Below are positions 1 through 7,990 of a stretch of 64,000 nt of DNA, in pieces (the first letter of the stretch is position 1; each line of letters opens with the position of its first letter). The notes under the pieces are model-generated. The model did no database searches, was not told the origin of the DNA, and saw only the letters and a program-made list of their open reading frames with translations. The stretch covers positions 236,871 to 300,870 of the forward strand of contig NZ_BJUL01000004.1 of assembly GCF_007989605.1 (NCBI RefSeq). The letters run 5' to 3'. The translations under genes were made by a program, and so were the position numbers. The stretch comes from Vreelandella venusta. GTDB taxonomy: Bacteria > Pseudomonadota > Gammaproteobacteria > Pseudomonadales > Halomonadaceae.

Positions 1-157
1 CAATTAGCAGGGGGGTAGCGCCATTTAAGGTGTCGGCATATAGCGCCAACACCGGCAGCACCATAAACAGCCCCAGCATACGAGACGCATAAAGCCCGGC
101 TAAGCCACTGATTGCACGGCGTTCAGTGGCCAGCAGCAGTGCGGAAACCTTGCGCAT
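1..157 (-). CDS. MFS transporter, N-terminal fragment (partial)
   Basis: The minus strand reads an open frame from an ATG at 157 to the window edge, about 52 codons. It begins [14 protein letters not shown] and continues into a first membrane segment containing [17 protein letters not shown], the usual opening of a drug/multidrug-type major facilitator transporter. In pseudomonads and halomonads such a gene is commonly divergent from uvrA, as here. Substrate cannot be told from this fragment, and the rest of the protein lies outside the window. Confidence 0.7.
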   Translation of the reverse strand, partial: MRKVSALLLATERRAISGLAGLYASRMLGLFMVLPVLALYADTLNGATPLLI

Positions 158-268
158 AATACCCTTGTGGTCAATAAAGAGGCTGAACAGCCCGAGATAA
201 CCGCCCATTCTAGCGCTTTGTATCCACGCTGGAAACGCCAAGCGCTGACAGCATATCGAGATGGAGCT

Positions 269-298
269 TTGCCGGAAGGGGGACAGCAAACGTATAAT
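269..298 (+). promoter_or_regulatory. Sigma-70-type promoter of uvrA
   Basis: A perfect -10 hexamer TATAAT lies at 293-298, with TTGCCG at 269-274 as the -35 element and an 18-base spacer. Transcription would start near 305, just before the ATG at 329. This supports the short UvrA start. I see no LexA-type CTGT-N8-ACAG box nearby, so SOS control is not supported by the sequence. Confidence 0.55.
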
Positions 299-328
299 TA
301 CGCTTTTGCCACGCGATTCGAGGTGTTG

Positions 329-3178
329 ATGGACAGCATTCTGGTCAGGGGTGCACGCACCCACAACCTCAAGCAGATCGATGTGGAGCTGCCCCGCGAC
401 AAACTTATCGTCATTACCGGCCTTTCTGGCTCAGGTAAGTCGTCGCTGGCGTTCGATACGCTCTACGCTGAGGGACAACGCCGCTATGTGGAGTCACTTT
501 CCACCTATGCGCGTCAGTTCCTTTCGATGATGGAAAAGCCCGATGTAGATCACATCGAAGGGCTTTCACCTGCGATCTCTATTGAGCAGAAATCCACTTC
601 CCACAACCCACGCTCTACCGTCGGCACAATTACCGAGATTTACGACTACCTGCGTCTACTGTTCGCCCGGGCAGGCACACCACGCTGTCCAGAGCACGGC
701 GAAGAACTGGAAGCACAAACCATTTCCCAAATGGTCGACCAAGTCATGAATCTGGCCGAAGGCACCAGGCTAATGCTGCTGGCGCCGGTGGTGAAAGGCC
801 GTAAAGGGGAGCACCTGCAACTGCTGGCAGAATTGCGGGCTCAAGGCTTCGTTCGGGTACAGATTGATGGCCAAGTGCTAGAGCTTGACGATATTGCCCC
901 GCTCGACAAGCGCAAGAAACACGATATCAGCGTAGTGGTTGACCGTTTTAAAGTACGCGATGATATTGCCCAGCGTCTGGCAGAATCGTTTGAAACCGCC
1001 ATTAATCTCGCCGACGGCACGGCGATGATCCACTTTATGGATGGCGGCCAGCAAGATCTTGCCTTTTCGGCACGCTTTGCCTGCCCGGTATGTGGCTATT
1101 CGCTTTCTGAACTTGAGCCGCGGATGTTTTCGTTCAACAACCCAGCGGGGGCTTGCCCCACCTGTGATGGCTTAGGCGTTCAGCAATATTTTGACCCCGA
1201 CAAGTTGATTAGCCATCCGGAACTTTCGCTAGCAGAAGGCGTGATTAAGGGCTGGGATCGGCGCAATATTTATTACTTTACCCAACTCCAGGCGCTGGCT
1301 AAACATTACCAGTTTGAGCTTGAAACGCCATGGATTGAGCTGGCCAGCCATGAGCGTGAGATTATTTTAAATGGCAGTGGCAGCGAACAAATTCCCTTTG
1401 TCTATGTGGGTGATCGTGGCCGCAAGGTAACGCGCGAGCACGCCTTTGAAGGCGTACTACCCAATATGCAGCGTCGCTATCGGGAAACCGAATCCAATAT
1501 GGTACGTGACGACTTGGCCAAGTATATCGCCGTGCAACCCTGCACCACCTGTGGCGGTTCGCGGCTGCGTCAAGAGTCACGCCATGTGTTTGTCGATGAC
1601 CATAACATTGCCGATATTGTGCATTTACCTATTGGCGAAGCGTGGCGCTACTTTGCCGAACTTTCCCTACCGGGCCGTAAAGGCGAGATTGCCGACAAGA
1701 TCGTTAACGAAATTCATGCTCGGCTAGAGTTTTTGGTTAATGTAGGGCTCGACTACCTGAACCTGGAGCGCAGCGCTGACACGCTATCAGGGGGCGAAGC
1801 CCAGCGTATTCGTCTCGCCAGCCAAATTGGCGCGGGGCTGGTGGGTGTGATGTACATTCTGGACGAGCCCTCCATCGGCCTGCACCAGCGGGATAACGAC
1901 CGTCTGTTGAAAACCCTGGAGCGCCTACGCGACCTGGGCAACACCGTGATCGTGGTGGAGCACGACGAAGACGCCATTCGCGCTGCGGATCATGTCCTCG
2001 ACATCGGTCCTGGTGCCGGAGTCCATGGTGGTGAAATTGTCGCCCAAGGTACGCCGCAAGACGTTATGGACAACCCCAATTCGCTGACGGGTCAGTACTT
2101 ATCCGGCACCCGAGAAATTGCCGTACCGCCCTACCGTATTCCCGGCAATCCGGAAAAGCAGCTGGTGGTGCGTGGCGCTACGGGCAATAACCTGCAAAAC
2201 GTCACGCTCAGCCTACCGCTGGGGCTGTTTATTGCCGTTACGGGGGTTTCCGGCTCGGGCAAGTCGACGCTGATCAACGGCACGCTGATGCCGATTGCAG
2301 CCCGCGAGCTTAACCGTGCCACCACGCTTACCCCCGCGCCTTATCAAAAAATCGAAGGATTAGATCAGCTTGATAAAGTGATCGATATTGATCAGAGCCC
2401 TATCGGACGGACACCCCGCTCCAATCCAGCCACCTACACCGGTATTTTCACACCGATTCGTGAGCTGTTCGCGGGCACTCAGGAAGCACGTTCGCGGGGC
2501 TACAAGCCAGGCCGATTCAGCTTTAACGTTAAAGGCGGTCGCTGCGAAGCGTGTCAGGGCGAAGGCATGATTAAGGTAGAGATGCACTTCCTACCGGATA
2601 TTTATGTGCCTTGCGATGTGTGTAAAGGCAAACGCTACAACCGCGAAACGTTGGATATCCACTATAAAGGCAAAACGATCCACGAAGTGCTGGCCATGAC
2701 GGTAGAGGACGCCTTGGAATTCTTCAGTCCAGTGCCTGCTATCGCTCGTCGTTTGCAAACTTTGTTGGATGTGGGCCTTTCCTATATCCGCCTAGGGCAA
2801 AGTGCCACTACCCTTTCTGGCGGTGAAGCGCAGCGGGTCAAACTGGCCCGTGAGCTAGCCAAGCGCGACACCGGAAAAACGTTATATATATTGGATGAGC
2901 CAACCACTGGCCTGCATTTTGAGGATATCCGTCAGCTACTCACGGTACTCCACCGGTTACGTGATCACGGCAATACCATTGTGGTGATCGAGCACAACCT
3001 GGATGTGATCAAAACGGCTGACTGGATTATTGATCTTGGCCCAGAAGGTGGCTCTGGCGGTGGACAAATTATTGCCGAAGGAACACCGGAACAGATTGCC
3101 AAGCAGAGCGTTTCCCATACAGGGCATTTCCTGGCGCCGTTGTTAAAGCGTGGTAATCGCGCCAAAAAAACCGCCTAG
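329..3178 (+). CDS. uvrA: Excinuclease ABC subunit A (UvrA)
   Basis: UvrA is the damage-recognition ATPase of nucleotide excision repair; it loads UvrB on lesions. The 949-residue product has both ABC modules: Walker [10 protein letters not shown] near residue 31 and GVSGSGKST near 640, and two signature/Walker B pairs ([13 protein letters not shown] with LDEPSIGLH, and [13 protein letters not shown] with LDEPTTGLH). It also has the zinc-binding cysteine pairs, including CPVCGYS...CPTCDG and CEACQGEG...CDVCKGK. The frame stays open upstream to a GTG at 167. I chose ATG 329 because [15 protein letters not shown] is the family N-terminus and the likely promoter lies between the two. Monocistronic, followed by a hairpin. 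Confidence 0.96.
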   Translation: MDSILVRGARTHNLKQIDVELPRDKLIVITGLSGSGKSSLAFDTLYAEGQRRYVESLSTYARQFLSMMEKPDVDHIEGLSPAISIEQKSTSHNPRSTVGTITEIYDYLRLLFARAGTPRCPEHGEELEAQTISQMVDQVMNLAEGTRLMLLAPVVKGRKGEHLQLLAELRAQGFVRVQIDGQVLELDDIAPLDKRKKHDISVVVDRFKVRDDIAQRLAESFETAINLADGTAMIHFMDGGQQDLAFSARFACPVCGYSLSELEPRMFSFNNPAGACPTCDGLGVQQYFDPDKLISHPELSLAEGVIKGWDRRNIYYFTQLQALAKHYQFELETPWIELASHEREIILNGSGSEQIPFVYVGDRGRKVTREHAFEGVLPNMQRRYRETESNMVRDDLAKYIAVQPCTTCGGSRLRQESRHVFVDDHNIADIVHLPIGEAWRYFAELSLPGRKGEIADKIVNEIHARLEFLVNVGLDYLNLERSADTLSGGEAQRIRLASQIGAGLVGVMYILDEPSIGLHQRDNDRLLKTLERLRDLGNTVIVVEHDEDAIRAADHVLDIGPGAGVHGGEIVAQGTPQDVMDNPNSLTGQYLSGTREIAVPPYRIPGNPEKQLVVRGATGNNLQNVTLSLPLGLFIAVTGVSGSGKSTLINGTLMPIAARELNRATTLTPAPYQKIEGLDQLDKVIDIDQSPIGRTPRSNPATYTGIFTPIRELFAGTQEARSRGYKPGRFSFNVKGGRCEACQGEGMIKVEMHFLPDIYVPCDVCKGKRYNRETLDIHYKGKTIHEVLAMTVEDALEFFSPVPAIARRLQTLLDVGLSYIRLGQSATTLSGGEAQRVKLARELAKRDTGKTLYILDEPTTGLHFEDIRQLLTVLHRLRDHGNTIVVIEHNLDVIKTADWIIDLGPEGGSGGGQIIAEGTPEQIAKQSVSHTGHFLAPLLKRGNRAKKTA

Positions 3179-3184
3179 AGCGAC

Positions 3185-3212
3185 TTCCAGGGCGGGCCTG
3201 CCCTCCCTGGAA
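3185..3212 (+). terminator. Hairpin after uvrA, probable terminator
   Basis: Arms TTCCAGGGCGGGC and GCCCTCCCTGGAA pair over 13 positions with one mismatch and a two-base apex, seven bases after the uvrA stop. No run of T follows, so it is a weak intrinsic terminator candidate. Confidence 0.45.
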
Positions 3213-3286
3213 AATGACAGCGATATGCCTGCCCCCACAAGGACGCCAAGAGAGCAGAAAAGACCAAGCAACATAAAACGGCTCTG

Positions 3287-3318
3287 TTTATATTGATTAA
3301 CGTTTATATTGATCAACA
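3287..3318 (+). repeat. Two tandem 16-base repeats upstream of the Crp/Fnr gene
   Basis: Two adjacent 16-base units, TTTATATTGATTAACG and TTTATATTGATCAACA, differ at two positions. They lie 46 to 77 bases before the regulator's start codon. A second element, GGTTA-N8-TAACC (3327-3344), lies between them and the gene. Both could be operators; this is inference from position and symmetry. Confidence 0.5.
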
Positions 3319-3363
3319 ACGCGGCCGGTTAATTGTTGCTAACCTTTTTAGGAGAAGGAAGCT

Positions 3364-4104
3364 GTGGATCAGGATAAAAGCTGCATTATTAGCCACTTCA
3401 ATCACTACTGCTCACTAACTGAAGAAGAAAAAGCACTATTAATAGAACTGGAAGAGAGCCCTACCGAGATCAAAGCAGGATCACTACTGTGGGAAGTTGA
3501 TGCTCCCGCGAATGAGTTTTGCACCTTGCGCAGTGGCTGGGCTTACTCCTATCGACATTTAGAAAACGGCGACCGGCAAATTCTGGAAGTATTTTTGCCT
3601 GGCGACATTATCGGTTTGCGAGAGTTTGCGTTTTCCAGGCGGCTGGAAAACGTGCGCATGATAACCGACGGCGTGGTCTGCCACTTTCCTCATAAGCGCA
3701 TGCTAGAGCTATTTCGTCAGTCACTAACGCTTACCTCGGTGATGTTTGCCATTGGTAGCCGTCACCAGGCCCTCCTCACGGAACGGCTGGTCAACTTAGC
3801 GCGGCGCAGTGCTCGGCAAAAAATGGCTCACTTTCTCCATGAAATGTACCTACGTTTACGCCAAACGAACCATGACATCAGTGAACAGTTCCGGTTGCCG
3901 CTTTCTCAAGAACAGTTAGCCGACATTCTCGGTTTGAGTCCGGTTCATGTGAGCCGAACCTTTAGTGCATTGAGTGAAGATGGCTTGGTGTTCCGTGACC
4001 GTCATAACGTCACCATCCCCGACTTGAAGGCGCTGGCTAGCGAAGGGGAGTTCGACGACTGCTATTTAACCGATAACGTCAGGCCGCTACTGATGAGCGT
4101 CTGA
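3364..4104 (+). CDS. Crp/Fnr-family transcriptional regulator
   Basis: The 246-residue protein has an N-terminal cyclic-nucleotide-binding-type beta barrel (about residues 20-140, with the family-like LPGDIIGLREFAF turn). A long dimer helix follows, then a C-terminal winged helix (about 170-235) whose recognition helix includes ILGLSPVHVSRTFSAL. No Fnr-type N-terminal cysteine cluster is present, so a [4Fe-4S] oxygen sensor is unlikely; the ligand is unknown. It starts at GTG 3364 after the ribosome site AGGAGAAG. The gene stands alone between uvrA and the convergent nrdJ operon. The tandem repeats and the inverted repeat just upstream suggest autoregulation, which is inference. Confidence 0.85.
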   Translation: MDQDKSCIISHFNHYCSLTEEEKALLIELEESPTEIKAGSLLWEVDAPANEFCTLRSGWAYSYRHLENGDRQILEVFLPGDIIGLREFAFSRRLENVRMITDGVVCHFPHKRMLELFRQSLTLTSVMFAIGSRHQALLTERLVNLARRSARQKMAHFLHEMYLRLRQTNHDISEQFRLPLSQEQLADILGLSPVHVSRTFSALSEDGLVFRDRHNVTIPDLKALASEGEFDDCYLTDNVRPLLMSV

Positions 4105-4166
4105 GCCTTAGCGCCTAAATCAACGGCTGAATTTTGGTTCTTAAAATGTTTTGCTCTTAAAACAAG

Positions 4167-4201
4167 CAAGGCCGCGTGGCTCTCTAAGCCGCGCGGCCTT
4201 G
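4167..4201. terminator. Bidirectional hairpin between the Crp/Fnr gene and nrdJb
   Basis: A 15-base-pair stem (CAAGGCCGCGTGGCT pairing with AGCCGCGCGGCCTTG, one G-T pair) closes a five-base loop between two converging genes. The minus-strand side is followed by a T-rich stretch (CTTGTTTTAAGAGC), so it fits best as terminator of the nrdJ operon. It could also end the regulator transcript. Confidence 0.75.
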
Positions 4202-4231
4202 TTCGTTAGCGTTTGAGCTGGTTTGGCTGGC

Positions 4232-5029
4232 TTAGCCGCACTTAGACCAGCCGCAGCCTGCATAGCAGGTTGGACAGCCATCCATCATAATAAGCTCACC
4301 GCGACACTCGGGACAGTTACCCACGACTGCCGGGCCACTGCCTTCAGGCTTTTTTAGGCTATTTTCTTGCTCAGCGGCGCCACCAATTGGCTCCACGGCG
4401 CCAACCGCTGGGCTGGTGTCTGGTTCTTCATCGACCGGAGGTTGCCAAGCATGGCCATGCTGCATGCGGTGCGCATAACGCTCTACCAACATCTCTACCG
4501 GTACTTGGTTACCATCCTGGTCCAAAAAACCGCGCCGATAAAGAATTTGCTGGATCGACCAGGCAATCGCCGCCACTTCGGAATCGTGAAACATTGGCTT
4601 GTTCCAACGGTTCATACCACAGCGTACCAACCCCTTATCCCACGCTACTTTGCGCAGGTCAGCCACCGCCTGAGTAACATATCCGCCGCGCGCAGCAAGG
4701 GAAAGGCTACGCATCGTTGCCGTAATCCATTGATGCTCGCTGGAAAGCTGTCCTGATGGGAAAAAGAACTCAACCGGGCGTTCAATGATCACACGTCGAC
4801 CACCTACCACACCTTCTACCGGCATAAATGAGACCAGCAGGTAAACCTTTTTACGGCCTTCCGCCCCCACATAAGAGATTTTTTCGGATACCGCTTCTAA
4901 CGTACCCTCTGGACGCGAAGGAATCCTGACCGTTAGCGGGTCTTCTTCCGGAAGTTCGGGAGCAGGCGCTGTTGGCTCCTGCTGCTTGATACGGTAACCA
5001 ACGATTTTTGAGGTAATTTCTACAGCCAT
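4232..5029 (-). CDS. nrdJb: Class II ribonucleotide reductase, C-terminal subunit NrdJb (TSCPD protein)
   Basis: In pseudomonads and halomonads the adenosylcobalamin-dependent ribonucleotide reductase is split into a catalytic chain (NrdJa) and a C-terminal chain (NrdJb), and this is the second part. The 265-residue protein has the TSCPD-type domain (about residues 90-180). It ends in a cysteine-rich tail, CPECRG...CPTCYAGCGWSKCG, carrying zinc-ribbon-like pairs and the terminal C-x-x-C-G region that in this family re-reduces the active site. I chose ATG 5029 because GGAG lies six bases upstream; an in-frame GTG at 5041 overlaps that site. It lies 74 bases downstream of nrdJa. Confidence 0.9.
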   Translation of the reverse strand: MAVEITSKIVGYRIKQQEPTAPAPELPEEDPLTVRIPSRPEGTLEAVSEKISYVGAEGRKKVYLLVSFMPVEGVVGGRRVIIERPVEFFFPSGQLSSEHQWITATMRSLSLAARGGYVTQAVADLRKVAWDKGLVRCGMNRWNKPMFHDSEVAAIAWSIQQILYRRGFLDQDGNQVPVEMLVERYAHRMQHGHAWQPPVDEEPDTSPAVGAVEPIGGAAEQENSLKKPEGSGPAVVGNCPECRGELIMMDGCPTCYAGCGWSKCG

Positions 5030-5103
5030 GGTGTTCTCCACTTAGCAAAGGGGGCCGGGGCAAAGGGTGTCGGGCGATATTCGTAGCAGGGCGTAGCCCG
5101 CCC

Positions 5104-7215
5104 TTACCATTTGCCGTAGGTGCCCTCTTTTAAGGCGTCAAACAGGTTGGCGGCGTTATGCTCTTCACCGTCGTAGACCACCGTTTCATCGCCGGCCAGT
5201 TCTAAGGTCTCGCCATTTTCCAGCTCAAACACGTAGGTGGTGTTTTTTAAATCATCTTCACGTACCAGAACGCCCTGAAATGCTTCTGGGTTGAAGCGGA
5301 ATGTCGTGCAGCCTTTGAGGCGGCTCTCATACGCCTGTAGATAGAGATCCTGGAATTTCTCAAACGGGAACTCTGTCGGCACGTTAACTGTTTTAGAGAT
5401 TGCCGAGTCGATCCACTGCTGAGCGGCCGCCTGCACGGCCACATGCTGCTCAGGCGACACGGAGTCGGCGGTAATAAAGTAGTCGGGTAAATCGCTTTCC
5501 ACCGCATCGGCGGCAATAAAGTGACGATAAGCGGCTAACTCGAACGAGACAACTTCCACCTGCTCTTTGGTTTTCTTACCCGATTGAATGATATTGCGGA
5601 AATAACGGTGCGAGAACGAGGGTTCAATGCCGTTGGAGGCATTATTCCCCATGGATAGCGAGATCGTGCCGGTGGGCGCAATCGAGCTGTGGTGGGTAAA
5701 GCGTGCCCCATGTTCCGCCAACTGGGTGACCAGTTCAGGATCAAGCTCAGCCACTTTCGCCATATACTGGCTATAGCGGGCATGCAGAATACGTCCAGGC
5801 ACATTATCACCCACTTCATAACCATCAGCAGCGAGTTGGGGGCGCTCACGCATCATCTTCGGGGTAATCGTATGCTCTTGCTCAAGCACAGGCGCCATGC
5901 CTTTCTCTTTAGACAGCTCTAGCGCTTGCTTCCAGCCTTCCAGTGCGAGGTGGCGGCTAACTTCTTCGGTAAAGGCCAACGACGCCTGGGAGCCATAGGG
6001 AATTTTAAGCATGGTCATCGTTGAGCCAAGCCCCAAAAAGCCCATGCCGTGACGGCGCTTGGCTTCAATCTCACGCTGTTGCTGCGGCAATGGCAGACCA
6101 GCAATTTCCACGACGTTATCGAGCATACGCGTAAAGATCGCTACCACCTTGCGATAGCGTTCCCAATCAAAGCGTGGCTTGTCACTGAACGGCTCAATCA
6201 CAAATTTGGTCAAGTTGACCGATCCCAGCAGACAAGCGCCTTCTGGCGGCAGCGGCTGCTCGCCACACGGGTTGGTGGCGCGAATATCCTCGCAGAACCA
6301 GTTGTTGTTCATGCGATTGACTTGATCAATCAGAATAAACCCAGGCTCAGCGTAGTCATAGGTCGAGGACATAATGGTGTCCCACAGCTCGCGCGCTTTA
6401 ATAACTTCAACGACACGGCAAGCCACGCGGCCTTCATCATCGACCGTATAGCCCTCTTCAATGACGGGCCAGTCGCGATAAATCAAATCGCCCGCTTTTA
6501 CATCGTCTTTTTCACCAGGGTGCAATGGAAACGCCAGCGGCCAGTCGGCGTTATGCTTCACTGCTTCCATAAATTCGTCGGTAATCAACAAGCTAAGGTT
6601 AAACTGGCGCAGACGACCGGCTTCTCGCTTAGCTTGAATAAACTCACGAACATCAGGATGGCCAACGTCGAAAGTGCCCATCTGAGCCCCTCGGCGTCCA
6701 CCTGCGGATGCCACGGTGAAACACATCTTGTCGTAGATATCCATAAACGCCAGCGGCCCGTTAGTGCCAGCCCCGGCACCAAACACAAACGCTCCCTTAT
6801 GGCGCAGCGTCGAAAAGTCGTAGCCAATACCGGCGCCAGACTTCAACGTCATACCGGCATCAACGACGGAGTCGAGAATATCGCGCATAGAGTCGCGAAT
6901 AGTGCGGGAAACCGTGCAGTTAATCAGGCTAACCGCCGGTTTGTAGGCTTCAGCGCCCGCATTGGAAAGGATTCGTCCGGCAGGAATCGCGCCGTTTTCT
7001 AACGCCCAGTGGAATTTTGGCAGCCATTCGTTAGCATTGTCACCTTCAACCGCCGCCAACGCTCGCGCGACACGCTCAAAGGTAGCACCCACATCCTGAT
7101 CAACAGGTTGGCTATGGCGATCTTTTAACCGATATTTGGCATCCCAGATATCTTTTGAGGGAATCTGTAAGGGGACGTCATTCGAAGTCTTCATAGCCTT
7201 TGCTGCGGTGCTCAT
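5104..7215 (-). CDS. nrdJa: Class II (B12-dependent) ribonucleotide reductase, catalytic subunit NrdJa
   Basis: It reduces ribonucleotides to deoxyribonucleotides using adenosylcobalamin, with or without oxygen. The 703-residue chain shows the family landmarks: an early redox cysteine in SLINCTVSR, the TLKSGAGIGYDFS loop, NPCGEQPLPP with the thiyl-radical cysteine near residue 319, and APTGTISLSMGNNASNGIEP. The normal C-terminal cysteines are missing from this chain and supplied by NrdJb. The ATG at 7215 follows AAGGAG with a nine-base spacer; an upstream in-frame GTG at 7233 overlaps that site. Two NrdR boxes lie upstream. A long antisense frame inside this gene is a shadow. Confidence 0.95.
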   Translation of the reverse strand: MSTAAKAMKTSNDVPLQIPSKDIWDAKYRLKDRHSQPVDQDVGATFERVARALAAVEGDNANEWLPKFHWALENGAIPAGRILSNAGAEAYKPAVSLINCTVSRTIRDSMRDILDSVVDAGMTLKSGAGIGYDFSTLRHKGAFVFGAGAGTNGPLAFMDIYDKMCFTVASAGGRRGAQMGTFDVGHPDVREFIQAKREAGRLRQFNLSLLITDEFMEAVKHNADWPLAFPLHPGEKDDVKAGDLIYRDWPVIEEGYTVDDEGRVACRVVEVIKARELWDTIMSSTYDYAEPGFILIDQVNRMNNNWFCEDIRATNPCGEQPLPPEGACLLGSVNLTKFVIEPFSDKPRFDWERYRKVVAIFTRMLDNVVEIAGLPLPQQQREIEAKRRHGMGFLGLGSTMTMLKIPYGSQASLAFTEEVSRHLALEGWKQALELSKEKGMAPVLEQEHTITPKMMRERPQLAADGYEVGDNVPGRILHARYSQYMAKVAELDPELVTQLAEHGARFTHHSSIAPTGTISLSMGNNASNGIEPSFSHRYFRNIIQSGKKTKEQVEVVSFELAAYRHFIAADAVESDLPDYFITADSVSPEQHVAVQAAAQQWIDSAISKTVNVPTEFPFEKFQDLYLQAYESRLKGCTTFRFNPEAFQGVLVREDDLKNTTYVFELENGETLELAGDETVVYDGEEHNAANLFDALKEGTYGKW

Positions 7216-7304
7216 GTCGCGAAACTCCTTCACAACGGGGTGAAATTAGCGCTCAAAACGGAGCGATTATACGTTCTGCGACTATGAAGTATAGACTTGA
7301 CTTT

Positions 7305-7351
7305 ACACTATATGCGGCATTTCTCTTGTTAAAAACTACTACATATAGAAA
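7305..7351 (-). promoter_or_regulatory. Pair of NrdR boxes upstream of nrdJa
   Basis: Two copies resembling the NrdR box consensus (acaCwAtATaTwGwgt) lie at 7305-7320 (ACACTATATG half well conserved) and 7336-7351 (core CTACATATAG, 9 of 10 core positions). Their cores are exactly 31 bases apart, one of the spacings typical of NrdR operators. A TATAGT on the minus strand overlaps box 1 and may be the nrdJ -10 element. NrdR would repress nrdJab when dATP is ample. The regulator gene is not in the window. Confidence 0.7.
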
Positions 7352-7423
7352 AATCAGCGCGTTACCTTTTGCTTATCTGCAACACACGATAGGCTAATGT
7401 TTTTCTTGTGCGATGCCACCTTT

Positions 7424-7981
7424 ATGCCTACATTCAAGCCTTTTGCGTTAGTGACCTTTAGCGCCATATTTTCCAGCACTGTACTGCCTAGCATGGCAAC
7501 AACGTTCAATATTGATGACGTACAGCCCCACGGGCATTGGCAGTCAATGGCGCTAACGTTAGGCAGTGAGCGGCACTTTCGCGCCGTGGAAACCCATAGC
7601 TATTCAGATGCCACCTTGAGCTTGAACGCAACTCAGGGTGTTTGCGACTTACCGTGGCTGGAAATGCGGGTCACGTTGGCGGAACAGCAAGGCGAAAGCC
7701 GCGCGGTTAACTTAGTGCCAACTAGGCTCCGGGTGGATGACACACCAATCATTGATACCATGGCTGAGTTTATTACTGAGCGTGGCGATGATGGATTTTA
7801 TGCGCACTTCTACCTAAGCGAGCTACCAACATTAATGGCTCAAATGAGCCAGGGAGAGCAGCTGTTTATTGGTTTCGATCAACAAGATAGCGACCCTTGG
7901 TACATGACCTTTAGTCTTGATGGCGCTGATGCTGCCATAGCGAGAATGCAGCGTTTATGCGGTCGTGCCGACAATCCATGA
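7424..7981 (+). CDS. Secreted protein of unknown function
   Basis: I do not recognise this protein. From ATG 7424 it is 185 residues, beginning with a basic residue and a hydrophobic stretch ending SSTVLPSMA-TTF, a plausible signal peptide with cleavage after an A-x-A-like site. The mature part is acidic, with two cysteines (in GVCDLPW and QRLCGR) that could form a disulfide. A weaker alternative start is ATG 7397. It converges on the diguanylate cyclase gene with only nine bases between stop codons, so the two transcripts may overlap. Its upstream region is shared with the NrdR-controlled nrdJ promoter. Confidence 0.6.
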   Translation: MPTFKPFALVTFSAIFSSTVLPSMATTFNIDDVQPHGHWQSMALTLGSERHFRAVETHSYSDATLSLNATQGVCDLPWLEMRVTLAEQQGESRAVNLVPTRLRVDDTPIIDTMAEFITERGDDGFYAHFYLSELPTLMAQMSQGEQLFIGFDQQDSDPWYMTFSLDGADAAIARMQRLCGRADNP

Positions 7982-7990
7982 TGCTACCTG

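Noticed and set aside
167..328. In-frame 54-codon extension of UvrA from GTG 167
   Set aside because: Not part of the UvrA family N-terminus, and a good -10/-35 promoter lies inside it.
3287..3318. Canonical Fnr/Anr site (TTGAT-N4-ATCAA) before the Crp/Fnr gene
   Set aside because: TTGAT occurs in both repeats and TTGATCAA is palindromic, but the four-base spacing is not met.
6049..7002. 317-codon open frame on the plus strand inside nrdJa
   Set aside because: It is antisense to a strongly conserved gene, shows no family features, and has the composition expected of a third-position shadow.
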